From Pseudomonas rubra (GTDB lineage: Bacteria > Pseudomonadota > Gammaproteobacteria > Pseudomonadales > Pseudomonadaceae), in the NCBI RefSeq assembly GCF_028656935.1, contig NZ_JAMDGZ010000002.1:62001-126000 (forward strand): DNA of 64,000 nucleotides. Reading direction: 5' to 3'. The stretch's first letter is position 1, and every line of letters starts with the position of its first letter. The translations under genes and the position numbers were made by a program. Shown piece after piece: positions 17,620 through 27,662 of the stretch. The notes under the pieces are model-generated. The model was not told where the DNA came from and made no database searches. It was given only the letters and a program-made list of their open reading frames with translations.

Positions 17620-17874
17620 ATGATGCATGCGGATTTGATTGATCAAGACGACCTGCTGGGGCAACTGCGCGCCCTGGGTTTCGAAATGCCGGCCGGAGCC
17701 AGTGCCGAGCAGGCCTGCGAGTATGCGGTACGAGGCTTGAGCGAGCCGCGGGCCAAGGCCTTGAAGGGCATGGTCGAGCAGATGTACACCGGCAACGCGA
17801 CCATTCTGCCGGCGGTGCGCCAGGCTATCGAACAGCAGCTGTTGCCGGCGCTGGCGCAATTTCAGAATCGCTAG
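17620..17874 (+). CDS. hypothetical 84-aa protein
   Basis: A small acidic, soluble and probably helical protein (DQDDLLGQLRALGFEM). It starts with two adjacent ATGs, 17620 or 17623. No family recognised. It lies alone between cdhB and gbdR, after a small hairpin TGCCGCAGTGCGGCA at about 17553-17567, and is followed by a REP pair. The codon use is typical of the genome, so it is probably real. Confidence 0.65.
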   Translation: MMHADLIDQDDLLGQLRALGFEMPAGASAEQACEYAVRGLSEPRAKALKGMVEQMYTGNATILPAVRQAIEQQLLPALAQFQNR

Positions 17875-17878
17875 AAGC

Positions 17879-17943
17879 ATCGCGGGGCAAGCCCGCTCCC
17901 ACAGGTTTAGGTGATCTCTGTGGGAGCGGGCTTGCCCCGCGAT
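17879..17943. repeat. REP pair
   Basis: Perfect inverted arms ATCGCGGGGCAAGCCCGCTC and its complement around a short centre, between the 84-aa gene and the end of gbdR. Confidence 0.85.
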
Positions 17944-17957
17944 AAATCCACCCCGCC

Positions 17958-19061
17958 CTACAGCCTTACACTGGCAAAGGTCGACTCGTTGCGCGCCTGG
18001 CTCAAGGCCGACATCGGCCCGGCCAGCGGCGACAGCACCAGGGCCTGTGGAATCGGCATCATCGCCACCTGCTGGGCGGTATTGGAACCCACACGCTCGT
18101 CACGCGGCGGAATGCCGAAGTACTCGCGGTAGCACTTGGAGAAATGCGGCGTCGACACGAAGCCGCACACCGAGGCCACTTCGATGATCGACATCGGCGT
18201 CTGCTTGAGCAGTTGCCGGGCGCGGATCAGGCGCAGCTTCAGGTAATAACGCGACGGCGAGCAGTGCAGGTACTTCTGGAACAGGCGCTCAAGCTGGCGC
18301 CGCGACACCGATACATAGACAGCCAGCTCGTCCAGGTCGATCGGCTCTTCCAGGTTCGCTTCCATCAGCGCAACGATTTCCTGCAGTTTGGGCTGGTTGG
18401 TGCCAAGCATGTGCTTGAGCGGTACACGCTGGTGATCCTGTTCGTTGCGGATGCGTTCGTAGACGAACATCTCGGAGATCGCCGCCGACAGCTCGCGGCC
18501 ATGATCACGGCTGATCAGGTGCAGCATCATGTCCAGCGGCGCGGTGCCGCCGGAGCTGGTGAAACGGTTGCGATCGAGGGTGAACAAACGGGTGCTCATG
18601 CTCACCCGCGGGAAGGCTTCCTGCATGGACGCCAGGCATTCCCAGTGCACGCTGCAATCAAAGCCGTCGAGCAGGCCGGCGCAGGCCAGGGCCCAACTAC
18701 CGGTGCACACCGCACCCAGGCGACGGGACTGGCGCGCCTGGCTTTGCAGCCAGGTGACGTGCTCGCGGGTCACGGTGCGTTGAATACCAATACCGCCGCA
18801 GACAATCACGGTGTCCATGGCCGGTGCTTTGTGCATGGCCGCATCGGGGGTGATCTGCAAGCCGTCGCTGGCCCAGACCTGACCGCCATCCACACTCAGG
18901 GTACTCCAGCGGTACAGCTCGCGACCGGACAGCTGGTTGGCCATGCGCAGCGGCTCAACTGCAGAGGCGAGGGAAATCAGCGTGAAATTGTCCAGCAGCA
19001 GAAAGCCGATGGATTGAGGTGTGCGGTTCTGGGTTGGGGTCCCGGAGTTGTACGACGTCAT
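17958..19061 (-). CDS. gbdR: GbdR, AraC/GlxA-type activator of betaine and dimethylglycine catabolism
   Basis: A 367-aa regulator with a DJ-1/PfpI-like N-terminal domain (IGFLLLDNFTLISLASAVEP; VCTGSWALACAGLLDG) and a C-terminal AraC DNA-binding domain (VSRRQLERLFQKYLHCSP, IIEVASVCGFVSTPHFSKCY). Length and position beside sdaB and cbcXWV match GbdR, which responds to glycine betaine and dimethylglycine and activates gbc, dgc, cbc and sdaB genes in Pseudomonas. Its own 408-bp upstream gap lies between it and sdaB. Confidence 0.92.
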   Translation of the reverse strand: MTSYNSGTPTQNRTPQSIGFLLLDNFTLISLASAVEPLRMANQLSGRELYRWSTLSVDGGQVWASDGLQITPDAAMHKAPAMDTVIVCGGIGIQRTVTREHVTWLQSQARQSRRLGAVCTGSWALACAGLLDGFDCSVHWECLASMQEAFPRVSMSTRLFTLDRNRFTSSGGTAPLDMMLHLISRDHGRELSAAISEMFVYERIRNEQDHQRVPLKHMLGTNQPKLQEIVALMEANLEEPIDLDELAVYVSVSRRQLERLFQKYLHCSPSRYYLKLRLIRARQLLKQTPMSIIEVASVCGFVSTPHFSKCYREYFGIPPRDERVGSNTAQQVAMMPIPQALVLSPLAGPMSALSQARNESTFASVRL

Positions 19062-19469
19062 CGCGGTATCTCCTCACACAATGCAGGTTGTGCCTCAGGC
19101 AGGCACGGGCTTTTTTGTCACGGCCCCAATTCGGATGCAGGGGCTTTGCCAATCACAACGCAAATGCCATGCCGGAAATTGAATGACCATTCAATAAAAC
19201 CCAAAAACGACGTCGCGCCGCGTCTATATGGCCCTTGTTCCAATACCCGGTTATAAACGCAAACGACCGGCCTAATGCCGGTCTGTAGGACGCGTGAGCA
19301 ATTCGGTAGCACTTGTGTGAAGGATGCCCAGAAGCGACAGCGGCAACTGTCACCCAAGGCGCCAGGCCCGGGGGTAACAGCCGATTATTCAAGGCCGAAT
19401 CGACCCGCGCGCCAAAAGGCAGCGCACAGCGCTAAGGTGAACGAAAACGGCGCAGGCCGCTTCGTCGAT
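19062..19469. other. gap upstream of gbdR and downstream of sdaB
   Basis: 408 bp without a convincing gene. It holds a hairpin GACCGGC/GCCGGTC at about 19265-19283, possibly ending sdaB transcription. On the minus strand near 19151-19166 is a TGGCATTTGCGTTGT string that resembles a sigma-54 element but lacks the conserved GC at -12, so I do not call a sigma-54 promoter. Confidence 0.5.
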
Positions 19470-20846
<1,377 letters not shown>

Positions 20847-21294
20847 GCCATCTACCTCCTGAGTAGGCGGCCCCGCAGCTCAAGCCAAGGGCGCCGCAAC
20901 TGCTACGCTAAATAGGCGGCAATCCGCCGATTCCGCGCATCATCAGGCTTTTGTCAGGACTTCTGACGTCTGCAACCGACGCGCTCTTGCCCAGCAACGC
21001 CGCCAACTGACAGCCGTGCTCGTGCGCCGTTTTTTTGCGGTGCACAGGTGTCGAAACTGCGTTTACCGGGTGGGATAAACCTGTAAACGACCTCATCGAC
21101 ACTGGATGCGACCCTGTCTGTACTGGATACGACGCACCCTGTAGGCGTTTGATTTTCGCTGTTAGATGATCGGTATCGACTCGATTGCACGGCAGCCGTC
21201 CCGCTATCGCCCGATAGTCAGGCCCGACCGAATGCAAACCATAAAGCACGGCGGTCCCGTGGGACATCCGAAAAAAAACCCAGGAGTCCATCGA
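20847..21294. other. divergent sdaB/cbcX control region
   Basis: 448 bp without a gene of its own; the frames crossing it look like shadows. It must carry the promoters of sdaB and cbcXWV and contains the 21-bp-period direct repeat listed separately. Confidence 0.55.
21101..21133 (+). promoter_or_regulatory. probable GbdR operator: direct repeat ACTGGATrCGAC, 21-bp period
   Basis: ACTGGATGCGAC at 21101-21112 and ACTGGATACGAC at 21122-21133, one mismatch in 12, repeat every 21 bp. The layout matches the CdhR repeat 7 kb away, but the sequence differs, as expected for a different AraC-type regulator. It is 160 bp before cbcX. Confidence 0.6.
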
Positions 21295-22242
21295 ATGAAA
21301 GGTTCACCCTCGCTATTGCTGGCCGCAGTGCTGAGTCTGCCGGTGCTGGCCCAGGCCGCCGAGCCTGAGCAGTGTCACACCGTCAACTTCTCCGATGTCG
21401 GCTGGACCGACATCACCGTGACCACCGCAGTCACCAGCGTCGTGCTCCAGTCGCTGGGCTATAAAACCAAGACCACGATGATTTCAGTCCCGGTGACCTA
21501 CAAGTCGCTGGCCGATGGCAAGAACATGGACGTGTTCCTCGGCAACTGGATGCCGACCATGGAGAACGACATCAAGCAGTACCGTGATGCCGGCACCGTG
21601 GAAACCGTACGAGCCAACCTTGAGAACGCCAAGTACACCCTGGCGGTGCCCCAGGCGCTGTACGACAAGGGCCTGAAGAACTTCGCCGATATTGCCAAGT
21701 TCAAAAAGGAACTGGATGGCAAGATCTACGGTATCGAACCGGGCAACGACGGCAACCGTACCATCCAGAGCATGATCGACAAGAACGCCTTCGGCCTCAA
21801 GGACGCCGGCTTCAAGGTGGTCGAGTCCAGCGAGGCCGGCATGCTCTCGCAAGTGGAACGCGCCCAGCGCCGTGACACCGCCGTGGTGTTCCTGGGCTGG
21901 GAACCGCACCCGATGAACACCCGTTTCAAGATGAAATACCTGGACGGCGGCGATGACTTCTTCGGCCCCGAATATGGCAAGGCCACTGTCCTCACCAACA
22001 CCCGCAAGGGCTATGCGCAAGAATGCAGCAACGTTGGTCAGTTGCTGAAAAATCTGTCCTTTACCCTCGACATGGAAAGCAAGCTGATGGGCAATGTCCT
22101 GGACGACAAGATGAAACCCGACGTTGCTGCCAAGGCCTGGCTGAAGAACAACCCTCAGGTGCTCGACACCTGGCTGGCCGGGGTCACCACCGTAGACGGC
22201 AAGCCTGGCCTGGAGGCAGCCAAAGCCAAACTCACGCAGTAA
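21295..22242 (+). CDS. cbcX: CbcX, choline/betaine-binding ABC transporter substrate protein
   Basis: A 315-aa periplasmic binding protein with signal peptide (MKGSPSLLLAAVLSLPVLA then QAA). The aromatic-cage family motifs are GWTDITVTTAV, FLGNWMP, YGIEPGNDG and FLGWEPHPMN. It is a paralogue of CaiX. ATG 21295 is preferred to the in-frame ATG 21166, which would put an arginine-rich stretch before the signal peptide. It is first in the cbcXWV operon. Confidence 0.93.
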   Translation: MKGSPSLLLAAVLSLPVLAQAAEPEQCHTVNFSDVGWTDITVTTAVTSVVLQSLGYKTKTTMISVPVTYKSLADGKNMDVFLGNWMPTMENDIKQYRDAGTVETVRANLENAKYTLAVPQALYDKGLKNFADIAKFKKELDGKIYGIEPGNDGNRTIQSMIDKNAFGLKDAGFKVVESSEAGMLSQVERAQRRDTAVVFLGWEPHPMNTRFKMKYLDGGDDFFGPEYGKATVLTNTRKGYAQECSNVGQLLKNLSFTLDMESKLMGNVLDDKMKPDVAAKAWLKNNPQVLDTWLAGVTTVDGKPGLEAAKAKLTQ

Positions 22243-22248
22243 GCACTG

Positions 22249-22275
22249 CCTGCGGCGGGCTGGCCCCGCCGCAGG
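22249..22275 (+). other. stem-loop between cbcX and cbcW
   Basis: CCTGCGGCGGG (22249-22259) pairs perfectly with CCCGCCGCAGG (22265-22275), with no T-run after it. It would cap the 3' end of a cbcX message and allow more binding protein than permease to be made. Confidence 0.6.
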
Positions 22276-22312
22276 TGAGTCTTCAAACTTTTGCAGGTGG
22301 ATGCTCGCTATC

Positions 22313-23158
22313 ATGCTGATCGATGAAAAACTCCCTCTGGGCCAGTACATCGCAGGCTTCGTTGAATGGTTGACGCAACACGGCGCCAACTACTTCGATG
22401 CTTTCGCTGCGGCACTGGAATACATGATTCATGGTGTGACCGGGGCACTGACCTGGTTCAATCCCTTCGTCCTGATCGGCCTGATTGCAGTGATCGCGCA
22501 CCTGATACAGCGCAAATGGGCGCTGACCGCATTCTGCGTACTGTCGTTTTTGCTGATCCTCAACCTCGGCTACTGGCAGGAAACCATGGAGACCTTGGCC
22601 CAGGTGCTGTTCGCCACCCTGGTCTGCGTGGCCATTGGCGTACCACTGGGCATCCTCGCCGCGCACAAGCCGATGTTCTACACCGCCATGCGCCCGGTCC
22701 TCGACCTGATGCAGACGGTACCTACCTTCGTTTACCTGATCCCGACCCTGACCCTGTTCGGTCTGGGGGTGGTGCCCGGGCTGATCTCGACGGTGGTGTT
22801 CGCCATCGCAGCACCGATCCGCCTGACCTACCTGGGCATCTGTGACGTGCCCCAGGAACTGCTCGACGCCGGCAAGGCCTTTGGCTGCTCACGCCGCCAG
22901 TTACTGTCGCGCATCGAACTGCCCCACGCCATGCCGAGCATCGCCGCCGGCGTTACCCAATGCATCATGCTGTCGCTGTCGATGGTGGTCATTGCCGCGC
23001 TGGTGGGTGCTGACGGCCTGGGCAAGCCCGTGGTCAACGCATTGAACACCGCCGATATCGCCCTGGGTTTTGAAGCAGGTCTGGCAATTGTGTTGCTGGC
23101 AATCATGCTCGACCGCATCTGCAAACAACCCGACGCGCCGGTAAGGAGTGAAGCATGA
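22313..23158 (+). CDS. cbcW: CbcW, choline/betaine ABC transporter permease
   Basis: A 281-aa inner-membrane permease of the ProW type: several hydrophobic helices and the ATPase-contact loop in ELLDAGKAFGCSRRQLLSRI. ATG 22313 (MLIDEK) fits the family N-terminus better than ATG 22301, which has its G-rich stretch directly abutting. The stop overlaps the cbcV start (ATGA, 23155-23158). Confidence 0.93.
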   Translation: MLIDEKLPLGQYIAGFVEWLTQHGANYFDAFAAALEYMIHGVTGALTWFNPFVLIGLIAVIAHLIQRKWALTAFCVLSFLLILNLGYWQETMETLAQVLFATLVCVAIGVPLGILAAHKPMFYTAMRPVLDLMQTVPTFVYLIPTLTLFGLGVVPGLISTVVFAIAAPIRLTYLGICDVPQELLDAGKAFGCSRRQLLSRIELPHAMPSIAAGVTQCIMLSLSMVVIAALVGADGLGKPVVNALNTADIALGFEAGLAIVLLAIMLDRICKQPDAPVRSEA

Positions 23159-24333
23159 GCATTATTCGCTTCGAAGACGTAGACGTTATCTTCTCCAGCC
23201 GACCGCGCGAGGCCCTGAGCCTGCTTGACCAAGGCCTTTCGCGGGAGCAGATCCTGAAAAAGACCGGCTTGGTGGTCGGGGTAGAGAAAGCCAATCTCGA
23301 TATCAACAAGGGCGAGATCTGCGTACTCATGGGCCTGTCCGGTTCGGGCAAGTCCAGCCTGCTGCGCTGCATCAACGGCCTCAACACCGTCAGCCGCGGC
23401 AAGCTGTTCGTCGAACACGAAGGCTCGCACATCGACATCGCCCACTGCACCCCGGCGGAACTGAAGATGATGCGCACCAAGCGCATCGCCATGGTGTTCC
23501 AGAAATTCGCCCTGATGCCCTGGCTGACGGTGCGCGAGAACATCAGCTTCGGCCTGGAAATGCAGGGCCGCCCGGAGAAGGAACGGCGCAAGCTGGTCGA
23601 TGAAAAACTCGAACTGGTGGGCCTGACCCAGTGGCGCAACAAGAAGCCCGACGAGCTGTCGGGCGGCATGCAACAGCGGGTCGGCCTGGCCAGGGCGCTG
23701 GCCATGGATGCCGACATCCTGTTGATGGACGAACCCTTCTCGGCCCTCGACCCGCTGATCCGTCAGGGCCTGCAGGATGAGCTGCTGGAACTGCAGCGCA
23801 AACTGAGCAAAACCATCGTGTTCGTCAGCCACGACCTGGACGAAGCGCTGAAGCTGGGTAGCCGCATCGCGATCATGAAAGACGGCAAGATCATCCAGTA
23901 CAGCAAGCCTGAAGAGATCGTCCTCAACCCGGCCGACGAATATGTCCGCACCTTCGTCGCCCACACCAACCCGCTCAACGTGCTGTGTGGTCGCAGCCTG
24001 ATGCGCACCCTGGACAAGTGCAAGCGTATTAACGGCTCGGTATGCCTGGACCCGGGCGGCGACTCCTGGCTGGACCTGGCCGAAGGCAACACGATCAAGG
24101 GCGCGCGCCAGGGCGCCAACGGCATGGACCTGCAAAACTGGGCGCCGGGGGAAGCCGTGGAAGGCCTGGGCCGCAAACCGACCCTGGTCAGCGTCAATAT
24201 CGGCATGCGCGAAGCCTTGCAGATCCGTTACCAGACCGGCAACAAGCTGGTGCTTCAGGAAGACAATAAAGTGGTCGGGATTCTTGGTGACAGCGAGCTG
24301 TACCACGCACTGCTGGGCAAGAACCTGGGCTGA
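23155..24333 (+). CDS. cbcV: CbcV, choline/betaine ABC transporter ATPase
   Basis: A 392-aa ATPase of the ProV/OpuAA type: Walker A MGLSGSGKSS, signature ELSGGMQQRVGLARAL, Walker B ILLMDEPFSALDP and the His switch VFVSHDLDEAL. The C-terminal 110 residues form a regulatory extension. It is coupled to cbcW by a 4-bp overlap and probably also serves CaiX. A REP pair follows the stop. Confidence 0.95.
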   Translation: MSIIRFEDVDVIFSSRPREALSLLDQGLSREQILKKTGLVVGVEKANLDINKGEICVLMGLSGSGKSSLLRCINGLNTVSRGKLFVEHEGSHIDIAHCTPAELKMMRTKRIAMVFQKFALMPWLTVRENISFGLEMQGRPEKERRKLVDEKLELVGLTQWRNKKPDELSGGMQQRVGLARALAMDADILLMDEPFSALDPLIRQGLQDELLELQRKLSKTIVFVSHDLDEALKLGSRIAIMKDGKIIQYSKPEEIVLNPADEYVRTFVAHTNPLNVLCGRSLMRTLDKCKRINGSVCLDPGGDSWLDLAEGNTIKGARQGANGMDLQNWAPGEAVEGLGRKPTLVSVNIGMREALQIRYQTGNKLVLQEDNKVVGILGDSELYHALLGKNLG

Positions 24334-24338
24334 CAGCT

Positions 24339-24404
24339 ATCGCGGGGCAAGCCCGCTCCCACCGAGATTATCTAAATCCTGTGGGAGCGGGCTTGCCCCG
24401 CGAT
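24339..24404. repeat. REP pair
   Basis: Perfect inverted arms ATCGCGGGGCAAGCCCGCTC / complement, in the convergent gap between cbcV and hisF. Confidence 0.85.
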
Positions 24405-24413
24405 AGAGGACCG

Positions 24414-25184
24414 TCAGCGAACGACGATACCCTGCTTGGCCATGAAGGCCTTGGCCTCCGGCACCGTGTACTCGCCGAAGTGGAAGATGCTCGCCGCCAA
24501 CACCGCGCTGGCATGCCCTTCGATAATCCCGTCAGCCAGGTGCTGCAGATTGCCCACACCACCCGAAGCAATCACTGGAATGCCCAGGGCATCGCTGATG
24601 GCCCGGGTTACCCCCAGGTCAAAACCGTTTTTCATGCCGTCCTGATCCATGCTGGTCAGCAGGATCTCGCCGGCGCCCAAGCCTTCCATCTTCTTGGCCC
24701 ACTCCACGGCATCCAGGCCGGTCGGCTTGCGGCCGCCATGGGTGAAGATTTCCCAGCGCGGAGTTTCGCCCGGGCCCGAGACCTTCTTGGCATCAATGGC
24801 CACCACGATGCACTGTGAACCGAAATGCGCGGCTGCTTCGCCAACGAACTCCGGGTTGAACACTGCGGCAGTGTTGATCGAGACCTTGTCGGCACCGGCA
24901 TTGAGCAGGTTGCGGATGTCCTGCACGCAGCGCACGCCACCGCCCACGGTCAGCGGGATGAACACCTGGCTGGCCATGCGCTCGACGGTATGCAGGGTAG
25001 TGTCACGGCCATCGACGCTGGCGGTGATGTCGAGGAAGGTGATCTCGTCAGCGCCCTGCTCATCGTAGCGCCGGGCGATTTCTACCGGATCGCCGGCATC
25101 GCGGATGTTCTCGAACTTGACGCCCTTGACCACCCGGCCGTTATCCACGTCCAGGCAAGGGATGATGCGCTTGGCCAGTGCCAT
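24414..25184 (-). CDS. hisF: HisF, imidazole glycerol phosphate synthase cyclase subunit
   Basis: A 256-aa TIM-barrel cyclase that closes the imidazole ring using ammonia from HisH. The catalytic aspartates are in [15 protein letters not shown] and VVAIDAKKV; the phosphate loop is [12 protein letters not shown] 25184 is used because the frame continues upstream only as a shadow of hisA. It is last in the his group, 10 bp after hisA. Confidence 0.97.
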   Translation of the reverse strand: MALAKRIIPCLDVDNGRVVKGVKFENIRDAGDPVEIARRYDEQGADEITFLDITASVDGRDTTLHTVERMASQVFIPLTVGGGVRCVQDIRNLLNAGADKVSINTAAVFNPEFVGEAAAHFGSQCIVVAIDAKKVSGPGETPRWEIFTHGGRKPTGLDAVEWAKKMEGLGAGEILLTSMDQDGMKNGFDLGVTRAISDALGIPVIASGGVGNLQHLADGIIEGHASAVLAASIFHFGEYTVPEAKAFMAKQGIVVR

Positions 25185-25194
25185 GTGGGAGTCC

Positions 25195-25932
25195 TCAGCC
25201 TGTGTAGCTGTCGCAGAAGGCTTGCGCCTGGGCGACATCCAGGGTGCCTTCGTAGATGGCACGGCCAGTGATCGCGCCAATGATGCCCGGTGCCTTGGCG
25301 TCGAGCAGGGCCTTGATGTCACCCAGGTTGTGGATGCCGCCGGAGGCGATCACCGGGATCTTCGTGGCCGCAGCCAGGGCAGCGGTAAAGGGCACGTTGC
25401 AGCCCTGCATCATGCCGTCTTTGGCGATGTCGGTGTAGACGATGGCCGAAACGCCGTCGGCTTCGAAACGCTTGGCCAGGTCGATGACCTGTACCGAGCT
25501 GACTTCAGCCCAGCCGTCGGTGGCGACGAAACCGTCCTTGGCATCCAGGCCGACAATGACCTTGCCCGGGAAGGCGCGGCAGGCCTCGGCGACGAACTCA
25601 GGCTCCTTGACCGCCTTGGTGCCGATGATCACGTAGCTGACGCCGGCCTTGACGTAGTGCTCGATGGTTTCCAGCGAGCGAATACCGCCACCAATCTGGA
25701 TCGGCAGGTTCGGGTAGCGCTTGGCGATCGCGGTGACCACCTCACCGTTGACCGGCTGGCCTTCGAAGGCGCCATTGAGGTCAACCAGATGCAGCCGGCG
25801 GCAGCCCCCTTCAACCCATTTGGCGGCCATGCTCACCGGGTCATCGGAGAATACGGTGGAGTCTTCCATGCGGCCTTGGCGCAGGCGTACGCAAGCACCG
25901 TCCTTGAGATCGATAGCGGGGATAATCAGCAT
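25195..25932 (-). CDS. hisA: HisA, ProFAR isomerase
   Basis: A 245-aa TIM-barrel isomerase of histidine synthesis ([36 protein letters not shown]). ATG 25932 is used; a TTG two codons upstream is unlikely. It precedes hisF by 10 bp. Confidence 0.96.
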   Translation of the reverse strand: MLIIPAIDLKDGACVRLRQGRMEDSTVFSDDPVSMAAKWVEGGCRRLHLVDLNGAFEGQPVNGEVVTAIAKRYPNLPIQIGGGIRSLETIEHYVKAGVSYVIIGTKAVKEPEFVAEACRAFPGKVIVGLDAKDGFVATDGWAEVSSVQVIDLAKRFEADGVSAIVYTDIAKDGMMQGCNVPFTAALAAATKIPVIASGGIHNLGDIKALLDAKAPGIIGAITGRAIYEGTLDVAQAQAFCDSYTG

Positions 25933-25974
25933 CTGCAAAACCTGTCTATTCGGTAAACAGTGATGCTCGAAAAG

Positions 25975-26235
25975 TCAGTTCTTCTCGAGCGCCCACAGGT
26001 CGCTTTCGATGCTCTCGAACCGTTCCTTGAGGTGGTTCTGCACATCGAAAATCGCCCTGTTGTAGTAGTGCGGGGCAATCTCTTTGGTGAACAGTTCCAG
26101 GACCTCGGCCACCTCGAACGACCCCAGCTGCAGCTCGAAACGGTCTTCGAGAAAGCGCTTGAGGGTCGCCAGCGCTTCGCGTTCCTGTTCCGGTGCCAGC
26201 GTGAGGATCGGCGGTTTGGCCCTGGACTTGCCCAT
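25975..26235 (-). CDS. DUF2164 family protein inside the his operon
   Basis: An 86-aa acidic, helical cytoplasmic protein of the DUF2164 family (LATLKRFLEDRFELQLGSFE; APHYYNRAIFDVQ). The function is unknown. Its ATG overlaps the hisH stop by one base, and hisA starts 42 bp downstream, so it is transcribed and probably translated with the histidine genes. Confidence 0.88.
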   Translation of the reverse strand: MGKSRAKPPILTLAPEQEREALATLKRFLEDRFELQLGSFEVAEVLELFTKEIAPHYYNRAIFDVQNHLKERFESIESDLWALEKN

Positions 26236-26873
26236 TACCAGCGCCCATCCCAGGCAGCGAAGTTCTGCAGCAACTGCAGGCCATGGGTATGGCTCTTCTC
26301 CGGATGGAACTGCACGGCAAAGCGCGAACCTTCGGCCAATGCGGCGGCGAAGTCGACGCCGTAGTGACCGCTACCGACCACCTGGCCTGGCTTGCCGGCG
26401 GTGATGTAGTAGCTGTGCACGAAGTAGAAGCGCGCAAGGTCGGGGATGTTGTGCCACAACGGGTGCTCGATGCTCTGGGCGACTTCGTTCCAGCCCATGT
26501 GCGGCACCTTCAAGTGCTCGCCGTCTTCGTGCAGGTCTTTGCCGAAGAAGCGCACATTGCCCGGGAACAGGCCGATGCAGTCTACGCCGTCGTTCTCTTC
26601 GCTGTGATCGAGCAGCGCCTGCATGCCGACGCAGATGCCGAGGAACGGCCGGTCCTGGCTGACTTCACGTACCAGGCTGTCGAAGCCCAGGCGGCGGATT
26701 TCAGCCATGCAGTCGCGGATCGCGCCGACGCCTGGGAACACCACGCGGTCGGCTTCACGAATCACATCAGCGTCGCTGGTGATCAGGACCTTGCCGGCGC
26801 CTACGTGCTCCAGGGCCTTGGCCACCGAGTGCAGGTTACCCATGCCATAGTCGATAACGGCAACCGTCTGCAT
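26235..26873 (-). CDS. hisH: HisH, imidazole glycerol phosphate synthase glutaminase subunit
   Basis: A 212-aa class-I glutamine amidotransferase feeding ammonia to HisF: nucleophile Cys in [10 protein letters not shown], catalytic His and Glu in VQFHPEKSH, oxyanion region [12 protein letters not shown] 26873 overlaps the hisB stop by one base. Confidence 0.96.
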   Translation of the reverse strand: MQTVAVIDYGMGNLHSVAKALEHVGAGKVLITSDADVIREADRVVFPGVGAIRDCMAEIRRLGFDSLVREVSQDRPFLGICVGMQALLDHSEENDGVDCIGLFPGNVRFFGKDLHEDGEHLKVPHMGWNEVAQSIEHPLWHNIPDLARFYFVHSYYITAGKPGQVVGSGHYGVDFAAALAEGSRFAVQFHPEKSHTHGLQLLQNFAAWDGRW

Positions 26874-27466
26874 TACAGGCAACCCTTGGTCGATGGCATT
26901 TGCCCGGCCATGCGCTCATCCAGCTCGATGGCCATGCGCAGCGCGCGGCCGAAGGCCTTGAACACGGTCTCGATCTGGTGGTGGGTGTTGTGCCCACGCA
27001 GGTTGTCGATGTGCAGGCTGACGTTGGCGTGGTTGACAAAGCCCTGGAAGAACTCCTGGAACAGGTCGACATCAAAGCCGCCCACCGAGGCGCGGGTGTA
27101 CGGCACGTGCATCTGCAGGCCCGGACGGCCGGAGAAGTCGATGACCACCCGCGACAGCGCTTCGTCCAACGGCACATAGGCGTGGCCGTAACGACGGATG
27201 CCCTTCTTGTCGCCGATGGCCTGGTTGAAGGCCTGGCCCAGGGTGATGCCGACGTCTTCGACGGTATGGTGATCGTCGATATGCAGGTCGCCCTTGCACT
27301 CGATATCGAGGTCGATCAGCCCATGTCGGGCGATCTGGTCGAGCATATGTTCAAGGAAAGGCACACCGATATCGAATCGGGCCTTGCCGCTGCCATCCAG
27401 GTTGATCGAGGCCTTGATCTGGGTCTCCAGAGTATTGCGCTCGACGGAAGCCTTACGTTCGACCAT
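26873..27466 (-). CDS. hisB: HisB, imidazoleglycerol-phosphate dehydratase
   Basis: A 197-aa monofunctional dehydratase with the two metal-binding repeats ([11 protein letters not shown] and [15 protein letters not shown]). ATG 27466 ([12 protein letters not shown]) is preferred to GTG 27469. It is the first gene of this his operon. Confidence 0.96.
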   Translation of the reverse strand: MVERKASVERNTLETQIKASINLDGSGKARFDIGVPFLEHMLDQIARHGLIDLDIECKGDLHIDDHHTVEDVGITLGQAFNQAIGDKKGIRRYGHAYVPLDEALSRVVIDFSGRPGLQMHVPYTRASVGGFDVDLFQEFFQGFVNHANVSLHIDNLRGHNTHHQIETVFKAFGRALRMAIELDERMAGQMPSTKGCL

Positions 27467-27580
27467 CACCAGCTCCGCAAAATCATTGGGCGAAAAAGGT
27501 GATCATTATAGGCCCAGAAGCGCACAGCTTGAAACGCAGATGACGCGTGGCAGGGAATTTAGTGGGGCCGCGTTGCGGCC

Positions 27581-27647
27581 CATCGCTGGCAAGGCCAGCT
27601 CCCACATGGATCGGTGAACCCTGTGGGAGCCGGCCTTGCCGGCGATG
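27581..27647. repeat. REP pair, GCTGGCAAGGCCAGC variant
   Basis: CATCGCTGGCAAGGCCAGCT and CCGGCCTTGCCGGCGATG arms, between hisB and the OFA transporter gene. The core differs from the GCGGGGCAAG type, so at least two REP subfamilies are present. Confidence 0.8.
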
Positions 27648-27662
27648 GTCTGCACAGCAGAC

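Noticed and set aside
19151..19166. Sigma-54 promoter upstream of gbdR
   Set aside because: TGGCA and TTG fit, but the essential GC at -12 is GT.
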